Shown: piece by piece, positions 1-7,016 of the stretch
Layout: each line of letters starts with the position of its first letter
Numbering within the stretch: position 1 is the stretch's first letter
Notes under the pieces: generated by a model
Database searches by the model: none
What the model saw: only the letters and a program-made list of their open reading frames with translations
Told to the model about the DNA's origin: nothing
From: Paracoccus lichenicola
GTDB taxonomy: Bacteria > Pseudomonadota > Alphaproteobacteria > Rhodobacterales > Rhodobacteraceae
Direction: 5' to 3'
Length of the DNA: 64,000 nt
Assembly: GCF_009708075.1 (NCBI RefSeq)
Contig: NZ_WMBT01000003.1
Coordinates: 1-64,000, forward strand
Position numbers and translations under genes: made by a program

Positions 1-1
1 A

Positions 2-1270
2 TTGACGGCGCGTGAACACCGCCATGATATGCCGCCCCTCAGGGCATCACCAACTTTCGCTCATTACTCCGATTTCGCGATCAAGCTGGGTGAGATCCAG
101 ACAGCGGCGCACGATGCGTTCGCGGCCTTGGAAGAAGGGGACCGCCAGAGTTTCGATAACGTGGTCTCGCAGCTTGGCCGCCTAGGTGGCGTGATTGCCT
201 CTGTCACCAGTCTGGCGAACAGCATGGGCGCGGCCATCGCGCGGGCGGCAGGCACGGCACCGGACCAGAAAGCCACGCAGGCCATGCGGGACCGGCACGC
301 GGCCGAGGCTGCCAGCATGGACAGCATGGAAGCGCAGCGCGAGGCTCTGGAAGGCTTCACGGCGGCCGAGGAGGCCCGCAACGGCGCATCGGCGGAACAG
401 CTTCGACTGCAACAGGAGATCGAGGCTGTTAGGCGGCGCGCAGGGGCCGCAGGAGCCACGCTGACCGACCAGCAGGCCAATGACCTTGCCGTGGCCTCTC
501 TGGCAGGCAGCGCGGCCCGCAGCGCCGCTGGCAAGGGTGGCGGCGGATCGAAAGGCAGAAAGAGCGGTGGCGGCGGGAAGGCAGCGGTCGATGAGTTCGC
601 CAAGGAGGCCGAGGGCATCCGCGACCGCACGGCAGCCCTGCAGGCCGAAGCGGCGGTTCTGATCGCCGTGGCGGCGTCCGGCAAGGAATACGGCGATGCC
701 CTGGAGTTCGCCCGCGCCAAGGCCGAACTGCTGCACGCGGCTCAACAGGACGGAAAGAAGATCACCCCGGAACTGGAAGCCGAGATCGACAGGCTGGCCG
801 AGGCTTACGTGCAGGCCGGGCTGAAAGCCGAGGGCGCGGCGGACAAGCTGGACCTGATCAAGGAGCGCAGCCAGGCAGGCAAGGACGCATTGTCCGATCT
901 GTTCGGCTCGATCTTCGACGGATCCATGTCGGCCAAGGAAGCCGTGGGTCAGTTGCTGATGGAAATTGCCAAGATGCAGTTCATCAAAGGCATGATGCAA
1001 CTTCCCGGCATGGGTGGCCTCGCCAGCATTGTCGGCGGCGCGCTGGGCTTTGCTTCAGGTGGTTACACGGGAGCGGGCCCAAAGGATCGTGTGGCGGGCG
1101 TGGTGCATGGGGGTGAGTATGTCTTCTCAAAGGACGCAGTGGACCGCATAGGCGTCGGTCCTCTCGACATGTTGCATCGCGGCACTCGCGGCTTCATGCA
1201 GGGTGGTCTGGTGCCGGGCGGTGAAGCAGGTAGCGAAATCGAATTTCAGTGCAAAGGAGCTACATTGTGA
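2..1270 (+). CDS. Phage tail tape-measure protein, C-terminal part (partial at window edge)
   Basis: The frame is open from the window edge, so the true start is probably upstream. The 422 visible residues are rich in Ala, Glu and Gln and look helical (roughly 20-160 and 195-300), with a Gly/Ser/Lys linker near 175-195. The end carries the typical tape-measure tail: a hydrophobic Gly-rich stretch near 330-355 (MGGLASIVGGALGFASGG), then a DRVAGVVHGGEYVFSKDAV block and GGLVPGG. Tape-measure proteins set the tail length of long-tailed phages. The last 15 or so residues after GGLVPGG do not look like the usual continuation and also contain the ribosome-binding site of the next gene, with a 4-base GTGA overlap. 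This suggests a recombination joint at about 1225-1255. Confidence 0.8.
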   Translation: MTAREHRHDMPPLRASPTFAHYSDFAIKLGEIQTAAHDAFAALEEGDRQSFDNVVSQLGRLGGVIASVTSLANSMGAAIARAAGTAPDQKATQAMRDRHAAEAASMDSMEAQREALEGFTAAEEARNGASAEQLRLQQEIEAVRRRAGAAGATLTDQQANDLAVASLAGSAARSAAGKGGGGSKGRKSGGGGKAAVDEFAKEAEGIRDRTAALQAEAAVLIAVAASGKEYGDALEFARAKAELLHAAQQDGKKITPELEAEIDRLAEAYVQAGLKAEGAADKLDLIKERSQAGKDALSDLFGSIFDGSMSAKEAVGQLLMEIAKMQFIKGMMQLPGMGGLASIVGGALGFASGGYTGAGPKDRVAGVVHGGEYVFSKDAVDRIGVGPLDMLHRGTRGFMQGGLVPGGEAGSEIEFQCKGATL

Positions 1271-2055
1271 GCGTCGTCGTTCTTCGGTTGGGTGACAATT
1301 TCGCGGCACTGGCAGGGGATGGTGTATGGACGGAGCCTCTCACGGGATGCGTGGGTGGCTATGTCTCGAAGCTTCATCTCGCGCCAGAATATGAAACCAT
1401 GTTTGGGGTTACAGGCGCTGGCGGCTTTGGCCATCTCATGATCATGAACAAAAACCCGAAGGTGCGAGACTTCGACGAATTCGTTGATGATCTACCGCGA
1501 CTGGCACGGGCTACACATGAGGACATGCTGCACCTTGGCTTGGCCGTAGGCGGTGAAACGATCTCGAATATCATGGCCGTAGGCTGGTCTCAGGCACAGC
1601 AGTGCTATGCTGGCTTGCGGATGACGACTTACGAGAAGGGCAGCACCAACAGTGCGACTGGAGAGGAGCGTCGCCTCGCCGCGTTCGAGCCACATTTTGT
1701 CCCGCCCGGCGCATTGATTGTTTCCACCGGGATCGACGCCCAAGTGATGGAGCAATTTGGTATCTTCGATGATGATCAGCATGAACGCGATGGACCATTG
1801 GACCACATGGTTCGCATTGTAGCTGGTGCTCGTGCTTCGGAGCAGAGCCCAACCGACCAGGGCTGCACTAGCAACATCGGGGGATATGTTCAGCTGGCTA
1901 TATTCCAGAAACCTGAGATGAGAAGTTCTGTTGTTCATCGCTGGCCTGAAGACGTGGTGGGGAACCGGTTGATCCCTCCAGAGGAACCCCGCTGCCAGAA
2001 TGGCTATCGACCTGAGTGTGATGCAATGGACTCTCGCCACAGACGTGGCGATTGA
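1267..2055 (+). CDS. Unknown protein in phage tail region, possibly Ntn-hydrolase/proteasome-like
   Basis: A GTG start at 1267 is chosen because AAGGAG sits seven bases upstream at 1254-1259 and the start overlaps the tape-measure stop codon. The 262-residue product is not confidently recognised. Its N terminus (SVVVLRLGDNFAALAGDG), an early Lys (VSKLHLAPEYE) followed by a Gly-rich turn (FGVTGAGGFG), and later VPPGALIVSTG and GGYVQLAIF strands recall the four-layer fold of Ntn hydrolases related to proteasome beta subunits. Ser2 would be the N-terminal residue after Met removal and could be the nucleophile, but this is inference. It directly follows the tape-measure gene where minor tail genes would be expected, so it may be a moron gene. 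Codon usage is much less GC-biased than in the chromosome. Confidence 0.6.
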   Translation: MSVVVLRLGDNFAALAGDGVWTEPLTGCVGGYVSKLHLAPEYETMFGVTGAGGFGHLMIMNKNPKVRDFDEFVDDLPRLARATHEDMLHLGLAVGGETISNIMAVGWSQAQQCYAGLRMTTYEKGSTNSATGEERRLAAFEPHFVPPGALIVSTGIDAQVMEQFGIFDDDQHERDGPLDHMVRIVAGARASEQSPTDQGCTSNIGGYVQLAIFQKPEMRSSVVHRWPEDVVGNRLIPPEEPRCQNGYRPECDAMDSRHRRGD

Positions 2056-2087
2056 CTATCTTCAGTCTGAACCTTGGACGGTCTGTA

Positions 2088-2828
2088 ATGGAATACAGCT
2101 TTCACATTGAGGGCAGCTATGACCCTGAGACGATCCCCATGGATCGGCTGGGCGAGTATCTGCAAGCCTTGGCCCAGCTTCTGGGCGAGAAAGCGAACGT
2201 CCATTTCAAGGAAGTGACCGAGGGGTGTGTTGCGCTTCACGCCACGATTGATTCGCCTGCGCAAGTTCGTGTCGCGGATCGCGTCGAAGCCGCAAACAGC
2301 CCTGCTCCGCCGAAGGACATAGCCAAGGCGGTCGAGACGCTTGACGAGATGTTGCGGAAGGACAACGCAACCGGCAGTTTGCGCGACAGCAGCGACCGCG
2401 TGGTGATCCCGTTTCCGGGCATCGACAAGAAGCTGCCCCCTGTCTTTGGGCCGATCAAGCAAGAGGGCAGCTTGAGCGGCCAGGTGGTGCGCGTGGGCGG
2501 AAAGGACGACACAATTCCCGTGCATCTGCGCGATGGTGACACAGTTCTGACTGGCCTAACCGCAAATGAAGAAACAGCCCGGCGATTGGCGCACCATTAT
2601 CTTGGCGGCGTCATCCGTGTGCATGGTATAGGCACGTGGTTCCGCGAGGCCAGTGGGGCCTGGCGGCTGTCGGCTTTCCGCATCAATGACTTTGAGGTTC
2701 TGGACGATGCGCCGCTTGGCGATGTCGTTGCCCGTCTACGTGCCGTCAGGGGTAGTAAGTGGGGTGAGGTGCCGGACCCTGTGGCATCGCTTCTGGCCGA
2801 GCGGAATGGCGGCGGAGAGACGCATTGA
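2088..2828 (+). CDS. Conserved hypothetical protein, partner of the downstream PIN protein
   Basis: The ATG at 2088 is preferred over an earlier in-frame start because the protein then begins MEYSFHIEG and does not overlap the previous gene. It has 246 residues with no signal peptide or membrane segment. The first 60 residues form an alpha/beta segment (SYDPETIPMDRLGEYLQALA), and the centre contains VVIPFPG and a strand-rich block (GQVVRVGGKDDTIPVHL). The C-terminal part has LGGVIRVHGIGTWFRE and NDFEVLDDAPLGDVVARL. No catalytic motif is obvious. The stop overlaps the start of the PIN-domain gene by four bases (TTGA), so the two are translationally coupled. From memory, similar proteins recur next to PIN genes in alphaproteobacteria. 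A regulator, antitoxin or substrate adaptor is possible; none is shown by sequence. Confidence 0.75.
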   Translation: MEYSFHIEGSYDPETIPMDRLGEYLQALAQLLGEKANVHFKEVTEGCVALHATIDSPAQVRVADRVEAANSPAPPKDIAKAVETLDEMLRKDNATGSLRDSSDRVVIPFPGIDKKLPPVFGPIKQEGSLSGQVVRVGGKDDTIPVHLRDGDTVLTGLTANEETARRLAHHYLGGVIRVHGIGTWFREASGAWRLSAFRINDFEVLDDAPLGDVVARLRAVRGSKWGEVPDPVASLLAERNGGGETH

Positions 2829-3331
2829 TTGTTGCCCTTGATGCATCTGTTCTGGTCTTCCTGTTCGAGAAAGACGCAAAGGCCCCGATCAACCCAGAGA
2901 CGGGGAAGCCGCTTGAACGCTGCTATGATCGGGTGAATCACCTGATTGCCGAACTGGCGGCAAGTTCGGCCAAGATTGTTATACCGACACCTGCCTTGGC
3001 TGAAGTGTTGGTAATGGCGGGCGAGGCTGCCCCGGAATGGCTCAATACCATCGGGAAATCTCGGCACTTTGTGGTTGCTGACTTTGACGTGCGCGCCGCC
3101 ATTGAACACTCCGCACAGATGAGCAGCGCACCCAGGCCGCTTGCGCAGGGCAAGCAGAAGGCGAAGTTCGACTACCAGATTATCGCCATTGCGCGTGTGG
3201 CGGGCGCCGAGGCGATTTATTCCTTCGACAGCGACGTTGCAAAAGACGCTGGCCCTGGCTTGAAAGTGTATGGAGGCTTTGATTTACCATTGCCCCCAGA
3301 GGACCAACAAGGCGATCTATTCCGCCCGTAA
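2825..3331 (+). CDS. PIN-domain ribonuclease-like protein
   Basis: The start is TTG at 2825, overlapping the upstream stop, with GGAGAG about nine bases upstream. The 168-residue product has the PIN layout: Asp6 in the first strand (IVALDASVLVFLFE), Glu60 after IPTPALAE, Asp116 in KFDYQIIAIA, and Asp135/Asp137 in SFDSDV. These four acidic positions form the Mg-dependent RNase site in the family. VapC toxins and Smg6-like nucleases share this fold. It is slightly longer than most VapC proteins, and its coupled partner does not look like a typical AbrB- or RHH-type VapB antitoxin. It ends tail-to-tail with the next gene on the other strand, overlapping by 15 bases. Its role in the prophage (toxin, defence or RNA processing) is inference. 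Confidence 0.8.
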   Translation: MIVALDASVLVFLFEKDAKAPINPETGKPLERCYDRVNHLIAELAASSAKIVIPTPALAEVLVMAGEAAPEWLNTIGKSRHFVVADFDVRAAIEHSAQMSSAPRPLAQGKQKAKFDYQIIAIARVAGAEAIYSFDSDVAKDAGPGLKVYGGFDLPLPPEDQQGDLFRP

Positions 3332-3838
3332 CCCTTGCTCGGCTGCTTTTCTTCTTGCCTCACGAATGGCTGTCTTTGCTGCCCGGACGTTTGACTTCTT
3401 GCACCAGTGCAGGTTGCCAAAACCATCGCTCACTCCGATTTGCGCAAAATCAGCATCAACAAAGTCGCTCGACAGAGGCAGAACGAAAGCGGCCATATCC
3501 CCCACTTCAACGCGTTGGCCCTTTGCTGAAGCGCCTGCATGGGAGTGGTCATAGCCGATGAAGAAGCCCATCCGTCTGAGGAATGTTCTTTTGATCCACG
3601 ATGGCCGACCAAATGGAACGCCGATGCGGTTCGGAGATGGGCCTAGGTTCAGCGCTTCGATCCAGATATCTGGCCCTATCGTTGTGCTGCCCTGGTAGAT
3701 ATTCTTCACGCCTATCGAAACTCGAAATCTAGGCTTGCGAACCACATCCTTATACACGGTCCATCCTGCAATGAATGCAGATACCACAAGTGACAGACCG
3801 GAAACGAGCAGCGGAAGCCATGCGGGAACGTCCTGCAT
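3317..3838 (-). CDS. Small membrane-anchored hypothetical protein
   Basis: A GTG at 3841 and an ATG at 3838 are both in frame. GGAGGG lies eight bases before the ATG, so 3838 is chosen, giving 173 residues. One N-terminal transmembrane segment (about residues 6-28, PAWLPLLVSGLSLVVSAFIAGW) is followed by a basic stretch (RKPRFR) and a soluble domain with mostly beta character, ending in a Lys/Arg/Ala helix. The predicted topology is a membrane anchor with a cytoplasmic C-terminal domain. No known family was recognised. It is transcribed toward the PIN gene, and the two ends overlap. Confidence 0.65.
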   Translation of the reverse strand: MQDVPAWLPLLVSGLSLVVSAFIAGWTVYKDVVRKPRFRVSIGVKNIYQGSTTIGPDIWIEALNLGPSPNRIGVPFGRPSWIKRTFLRRMGFFIGYDHSHAGASAKGQRVEVGDMAAFVLPLSSDFVDADFAQIGVSDGFGNLHWCKKSNVRAAKTAIREARRKAAEQGLRAE

Positions 3839-3963
3839 CACCTATTCCCTCCGCGCTTATATGCCCTTCTGGAGGCCAAGTAGTGCCCCATATGCTGCCT
3901 GAAGAAATTCCTTAAGCGATTTCCAATAGGCATTCAAAGTTGTCCCAGATCAGTGTGGACGCA

Positions 3964-4233
3964 TCATGTTGCTCTCACGACGCGCAGACCTGCCGGAGAG
4001 ATGAGCGATGGAACCTTGCCAAGGCCAGTCATCCTGAGGGAATAACCCTTCGCAACTAGATCAGCTGCTTCATCCAGTGTCTGCACGTAGACAGCGTTCC
4101 GTTCGTGGTGCTTCTCATTGCCGTGGCGCGGGTCGCCCAAGCAGTAGCCCTGCGCTGTGTGCCAAGGGTGCTCCTGTTTTCCTCCACGTGGTTTGACCCG
4201 CTCAATCCGCACCACTTTGCCGATAATTGCCAT
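3964..4233 (-). CDS. Hypothetical phage protein
   Basis: The 89-residue product starts with the ATG directly after the stop of the DUF4145 gene (TGA then ATG), so the two are co-transcribed and probably coupled. The N terminus (MAIIGKVVRIERVKPRGG) is a basic beta segment. The middle contains several His, Lys and Asn residues and the C terminus ends in LISPAGLRVVRAT. There is no signal peptide or membrane segment. It is not recognised as a known family. It is the last gene of the leftward series that starts with the XRE regulator. Confidence 0.6.
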   Translation of the reverse strand: MAIIGKVVRIERVKPRGGKQEHPWHTAQGYCLGDPRHGNEKHHERNAVYVQTLDEAADLVAKGYSLRMTGLGKVPSLISPAGLRVVRAT

Positions 4234-5046
4234 TCACTCTTCCTCACTCTTGTCGTTCGCTGGGGGCGCAGAAGGGCTGGGGGCGGATTTTCCTTCCTTT
4301 TTCTTTTTCTTTGGGCGCACTTGCTTTGGGGGCACCGCCTCTTTCAACGTGGCGACAAGATCCTCTCTTTTCTTCTGTCGCGCAGGAAGAACCATCGAGT
4401 TGAAGATAAACTCTTCCAAGATATCCATTTGCAGACTGATCTGATCGGCGTCTGGCCGCCAGCCGCGATGTGCCGCCGCGCTCCCGGCATCAACAAGCAC
4501 CTGTAGCTTCGCTCGCTCTGAGGGGCGAATTTTCCCGCTGTCCGTAAGCGAGGTCAGTTTGTCTTCGAACGGCAATCCGGGCTGGATCCCCAATGCCTCG
4601 GATGCAGCATCGAACGCTGTTCGGATACCAATAGACGAGAGAACCAAAAGATCGGCGTCCAGCGCGCGGTAAAGTTCATTCATCGCAGTGTTGAGGGGTA
4701 TATTCTGGAAAAGATGCGTGCCTTCCACTCGGTAACGGTCGAACCAGTCGGGAAGTTGCCGCCTAGCCTTCGCAGGCCAAAGGTCCACCGTCTTTATGCT
4801 TTCTTGGACATGATCGTCATTGTGATCAAAGTAATCGTGATAGCTCTCTGAATCAGTATAAACGGTTTGTGCAAAGGTAAAATCACAGCCGCAACAAACC
4901 AACAGATACCAGTTGGTGTTCCAGTGAAATTGGCCGCCGTCGTCGGAACCGCTGTCTTCATGAAAGCCTTTGACTTCGCAATTTCGCTCCCCGCCGCAGC
5001 GTCCGCAGTGGGCCTTGATTATGGTGCCCAAGGCTTCCTCAGTCAT
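4234..5046 (-). CDS. DUF4145 domain protein with N-terminal zinc ribbon
   Basis: The 270-residue protein begins with a likely zinc ribbon: two CxxC pairs, CGRC near residue 14 and CCGC near residue 52. A long helical domain follows (about 105-225), containing RALDADLLVLSSIGIRTAFDAASEALGI and ending with AAAHRGWRPD, which matches the DUF4145 family. That family belongs to the HEPN-like helical group and is often carried by mobile elements and restriction loci. The last 45 residues are a charged Lys/Pro/Glu-rich tail that is probably disordered. It is part of the leftward operon below the XRE repressor. Function is unknown; a role in superinfection exclusion or defence is only a guess from family company. 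Confidence 0.75.
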   Translation of the reverse strand: MTEEALGTIIKAHCGRCGGERNCEVKGFHEDSGSDDGGQFHWNTNWYLLVCCGCDFTFAQTVYTDSESYHDYFDHNDDHVQESIKTVDLWPAKARRQLPDWFDRYRVEGTHLFQNIPLNTAMNELYRALDADLLVLSSIGIRTAFDAASEALGIQPGLPFEDKLTSLTDSGKIRPSERAKLQVLVDAGSAAAHRGWRPDADQISLQMDILEEFIFNSMVLPARQKKREDLVATLKEAVPPKQVRPKKKKKEGKSAPSPSAPPANDKSEEE

Positions 5047-5089
5047 TTTGCTCCAATCTCACTCCCATCCCTGCCGCCATTCTTTAGTC

Positions 5090-5368
5090 CTATCTCGGCC
5101 TGAACGGCACGACGTTGGCTCGATCCTCACCCCGCATGAACCCTAGCGCACCTTCTTTCTCAAGCGCCTGTAGAGCAGCGTCGCGGGCGTCTTTGTCACT
5201 AGCGAACCGATCATCCCAGACATGACTGGAGCCCTCGCTATCCACGACCTCCAGCAGCCACTCGGCTTCATCCTCACCACGATAAATCTGGATATCGAAG
5301 CGATAGCCGTCCACGATGAACGACTGGCTCTTGCCAGAATGAATGATGTTCGGCGTGTCGTCTGTCAT
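5090..5368 (-). CDS. Small hypothetical phage protein
   Basis: A longer frame exists upstream, but the ATG at 5368 is preceded by GAAGGAG at a spacing of seven bases, so the protein is 92 residues starting MTDDTPN. The product looks like a compact alpha/beta domain: a strand-rich middle (SFIVDGYRFDIQIYRGEDEAEWLLEVVD, quoted only to show aromatic/acidic alternation) followed by a helix ([13 protein letters not shown]) and ending in VVPFRPR. No known family was recognised. It lies in the leftward operon between an 83-residue protein and the DUF4145 gene. Confidence 0.6.
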   Translation of the reverse strand: MTDDTPNIIHSGKSQSFIVDGYRFDIQIYRGEDEAEWLLEVVDSEGSSHVWDDRFASDKDARDAALQALEKEGALGFMRGEDRANVVPFRPR

Positions 5369-5379
5369 GTCCTGCTCCT

Positions 5380-5631
5380 TCAAACCGGGATAGGCGGAGC
5401 CATAGCACGAACCTGAGGAAGCACTTCCAGCCATTCCGGCTTCATTGCCTTCCGTAGATTTGCCAGCTCAACATGTTCCTCGATGGTGCCTAGAACCTCA
5501 ACCATATGCTCTTGCAGGATGATGAGCATGCAGGCGTTCACCACCTTGAATTCCTCTGGGCAGGTTTCCAGCTGCCGCTTCATCCGCTCACGGGCGCGGC
5601 GCAGTTCCTTGATACGCTTGGTGTTGTTCAC
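5380..5631 (-). CDS. Small helical hypothetical protein
   Basis: The start codon is GTG at 5631, overlapping the stop of the XRE gene (GTGA), which implies translational coupling. The 83 residues are almost all helical and strongly charged at the N terminus (KRIKELRRARERMKRQLE), with a second helix carrying MLIILQEHMVEVLGTIEEHVEL. It could form a small coiled-coil bundle. Coupling with the regulator suggests a partner or antirepressor-type role, but there is no motif to support that. Confidence 0.6.
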   Translation of the reverse strand: MNNTKRIKELRRARERMKRQLETCPEEFKVVNACMLIILQEHMVEVLGTIEEHVELANLRKAMKPEWLEVLPQVRAMAPPIPV

Positions 5632-5852
5632 TTCCGAAGCCTCACCCCAGCCCCGCCGCCGTTCTCGGGGATGAACTCAACCCCCGCAGCTTCCAGGGCA
5701 GCACGAATGGCGTCAATCGCTTGAGGGGACACCACGCGCCGCTCCTTTTCGAAGTCGATGACAGTTGATTGGCCAAGGCCTGCTGCCTTTGCAAGCTCAG
5801 CCTGGGTTATTGATATGAGGCCCCGGGCAGCCCGCGACTGTGCTGGTGTCAT
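5628..5852 (-). CDS. XRE-family helix-turn-helix regulator
   Basis: The 74-residue protein is essentially one Cro/CI-type HTH domain. It starts SRAARGLISITQAELAKAAG, followed by the recognition helix region (GQSTVIDFEKERR) and the conserved tail VSPQAIDAIRAALEAAGVEFIP. The C-terminal GVEFIPENGGGAGVRL is common in small alphaproteobacterial XRE proteins. It is transcribed away from the rightward early genes, and two palindromes lie between its start and the divergent gene at 5935. It therefore probably controls both its own operon and the rightward genes, as phage repressors do. There is no LexA-type protease domain, so induction cannot be by simple self-cleavage. Confidence 0.85.
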   Translation of the reverse strand: MTPAQSRAARGLISITQAELAKAAGLGQSTVIDFEKERRVVSPQAIDAIRAALEAAGVEFIPENGGGAGVRLRK

Positions 5853-5855
5853 AAA

Positions 5856-5872
5856 TCAACGTTTTTCGTTGA
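5856..5872. promoter_or_regulatory. Palindromic operator next to the XRE gene
   Basis: Arms TCAACG and CGTTGA flank TTTTT and form a perfect 6-bp inverted repeat that begins three bases upstream of the XRE start codon. With the second copy at 5890-5914 it forms a pair whose centres are 38 bp apart. The position suggests autoregulation by the XRE protein. This is inferred from the sequence only. Confidence 0.65.
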
Positions 5873-5889
5873 CGGCATGTCGCCGTGCA

Positions 5890-5914
5890 GGTATCAATGT
5901 TTTTCGTTGATACC
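5890..5914. promoter_or_regulatory. Second palindromic operator, toward the rightward genes
   Basis: Arms GGTATCAATG and CGTTGATACC flank TTTTT; nine of ten arm positions pair. The core is the same as in the copy at 5856-5872, but the arms are longer. It lies 20 bases upstream of the ATG at 5935, where it would overlap the rightward promoter. The paired arrangement is typical of cooperative repressor binding. Confidence 0.65.
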
Positions 5915-5934
5915 TCATATCGGGAGACCCCGCA

Positions 5935-6132
5935 ATGCCACGCGACTGCGTTTCGGCAGCCACTACCGGCTTGCCTACTGCAACCCTTTACGAAATCCAC
6001 GACTGCCTTGTGTTGGCGTTGGACGCCACCGAAGGCGACCATCCCCGGCGCTGGCAGATGCCGGAAGCTCGCGGTTATCTGCGTCACGCCCTGCGCGACA
6101 TGCGCCGCCTGATGGGGGAGGTAGCGGTATGA
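5935..6132 (+). CDS. Small hypothetical protein, first rightward early gene
   Basis: The ATG at 5935 has GGGAGA about nine bases upstream. The 65-residue product contains a helix-rich second half (MPEARGYLRHALRDMRRLMGE) and no recognised motif. It is the first gene of a rightward series in which every neighbour overlaps (ATGA with the next gene). It lies directly downstream of the palindromic operator at 5890-5914, so it should be repressed in the lysogen by the XRE protein. Confidence 0.6.
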   Translation: MPRDCVSAATTGLPTATLYEIHDCLVLALDATEGDHPRRWQMPEARGYLRHALRDMRRLMGEVAV

Positions 6133-6404
6133 GCAAGGAACCGACCAATCCCGAACTGATTGCCAGCGCCTCCTCTATTGCCCTAACTGGCCGCCGCCTG
6201 ATCGACAGCACCGATCGGACCAGCTTCCGCGACGTGGGCGAGGCGCTGGATGCTTTGCACGAGCATCTGGGCGTTGCTGGCGGTGCCCTGCTGATCTTGG
6301 CCCGCCGCCTTGGCTGCGAGGCCGAAGTGGAGCGGATGCTAAAAGAGGGGCAGGACCGCGTCACCGCCTTCCGTGCCGGCATGGGAATGGGAGGCAAGGC
6401 ATGA
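6129..6404 (+). CDS. Small hypothetical phage protein
   Basis: The start at 6129 is supported by GGGGGAGG just upstream and by the ATGA overlap with the preceding gene. The longer open frame to the left is not supported. The product has 91 residues, is helical, and has a charged N terminus (MSKEPTNPELIASAS) and a central RDVGEALDALHEHLGVAGGALLILARRLG. It ends in Gly/Met-rich GMGMGGKA. No known family was recognised. It is in an operon with the genes on either side. Confidence 0.6.
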   Translation: MSKEPTNPELIASASSIALTGRRLIDSTDRTSFRDVGEALDALHEHLGVAGGALLILARRLGCEAEVERMLKEGQDRVTAFRAGMGMGGKA

Positions 6405-6697
6405 GCAGCGTTCGCCTTACCGATGGCCGGGTGCTCCACATCCCCGGCGCCCCGTTTGTCCTCGACAGTCACAGCGTCATCATGGCCCCTGCAGATAATG
6501 CCCTGGCCGAACTTGTGCCACTAATCCCCGCCGACGACCTGTTGCTGTTCGCAGGTAGGTTGGTGACGGGCGCCAGAAAGCGCCGCCGCGAGCCCAAGTA
6601 TGCAGAAGTGAACGCTGCTCGTCTCAAGCTGGCACGTCTCTGCATCGATCACGCACTAGCCGAATGGTCAGCCGTGCAGGTGGCAACCGATGCGTGA
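6401..6697 (+). CDS. Small hypothetical phage protein
   Basis: The ATG overlaps the stop of the preceding gene by four bases. The 98-residue product begins with a beta segment (VRLTDGRVLHIPGAPFVLD), continues with LAELVPLIPADDLLLFAGRLV, and has a basic helix (ARKRRREPKYAEVNAARLKLARL). No signal peptide or membrane segment is present and no family was recognised. It is the third gene of the rightward early operon. Confidence 0.6.
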   Translation: MSSVRLTDGRVLHIPGAPFVLDSHSVIMAPADNALAELVPLIPADDLLLFAGRLVTGARKRRREPKYAEVNAARLKLARLCIDHALAEWSAVQVATDA

Positions 6698-6881
6698 GGC
6701 AGCGTTGCGGGTGGTATCTCGACCAGATGGTAAACACGAGGTGCAGACCGCAGGCGGCGACGTGCTGGCCGTCTGCGATAGCAACGCGCAAGCCTGGCGC
6801 TGGATCGACCGGAACTCTGCAGAAGGTCAAAAAACAGACAATCGGCAGCTCCGGATCAGGCAGTCAGATCGCTTCACATGA
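6690..6881 (+). CDS. Small hypothetical phage protein
   Basis: The gene starts at an ATG overlapping the previous gene by eight bases. The first 42 residues form a plausible small domain (LRVVSRPDGKHEVQTAGGDV then SNAQAWRWIDRN), a pattern seen in several short phage proteins. The last 20 residues are polar and look disordered. It is the last gene of the overlapping rightward series; the next gene has its own promoter region. Confidence 0.55.
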   Translation: MREAALRVVSRPDGKHEVQTAGGDVLAVCDSNAQAWRWIDRNSAEGQKTDNRQLRIRQSDRFT

Positions 6882-6940
6882 CTGCCCTATCGTGCCTGCA
6901 CGATAAATCCGATACGGTGACGGGTTTGGCAGCGCGGCCT

Positions 6941-6959
6941 TTGTGAGTTTTACTCAAAA
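6941..6959. promoter_or_regulatory. Palindromic operator, first of a second pair
   Basis: Arms TTGTGAG and CTCAAAA flank TTTTA; six of seven arm positions pair. A near copy lies at 6978-6996, centre to centre 37 bp. This differs in sequence from the XRE operators at 5856-5914 but has the same spacing, which suggests a second regulator that binds cooperatively. Confidence 0.55.
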
Positions 6960-6977
6960 TACTTGCACAGGGCGTTT

Positions 6978-6996
6978 TTGTGTGCTTTACTCACAA
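6978..6996. promoter_or_regulatory. Palindromic operator, second copy, overlapping a possible promoter
   Basis: Arms TTGTGTG and CTCACAA flank CTTTA; six of seven arm positions pair. A possible -35 (TTGCAC, 6963-6968) and -10 (TTTACT, 6986-6991) with a 17-base spacer would place the operator on the promoter of the gene at 7017. The promoter call is weak; the repeat itself is plain. Confidence 0.5.
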
Positions 6997-7016
6997 TGAG
7001 AGACGAGGCACATCAC

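Noticed and set aside
5877-6128. Upstream extension of the gene at 6129
   Set aside because: A strong ribosome-binding site and an ATGA overlap mark the start at 6129, and the extension overlaps the separate gene at 5935.
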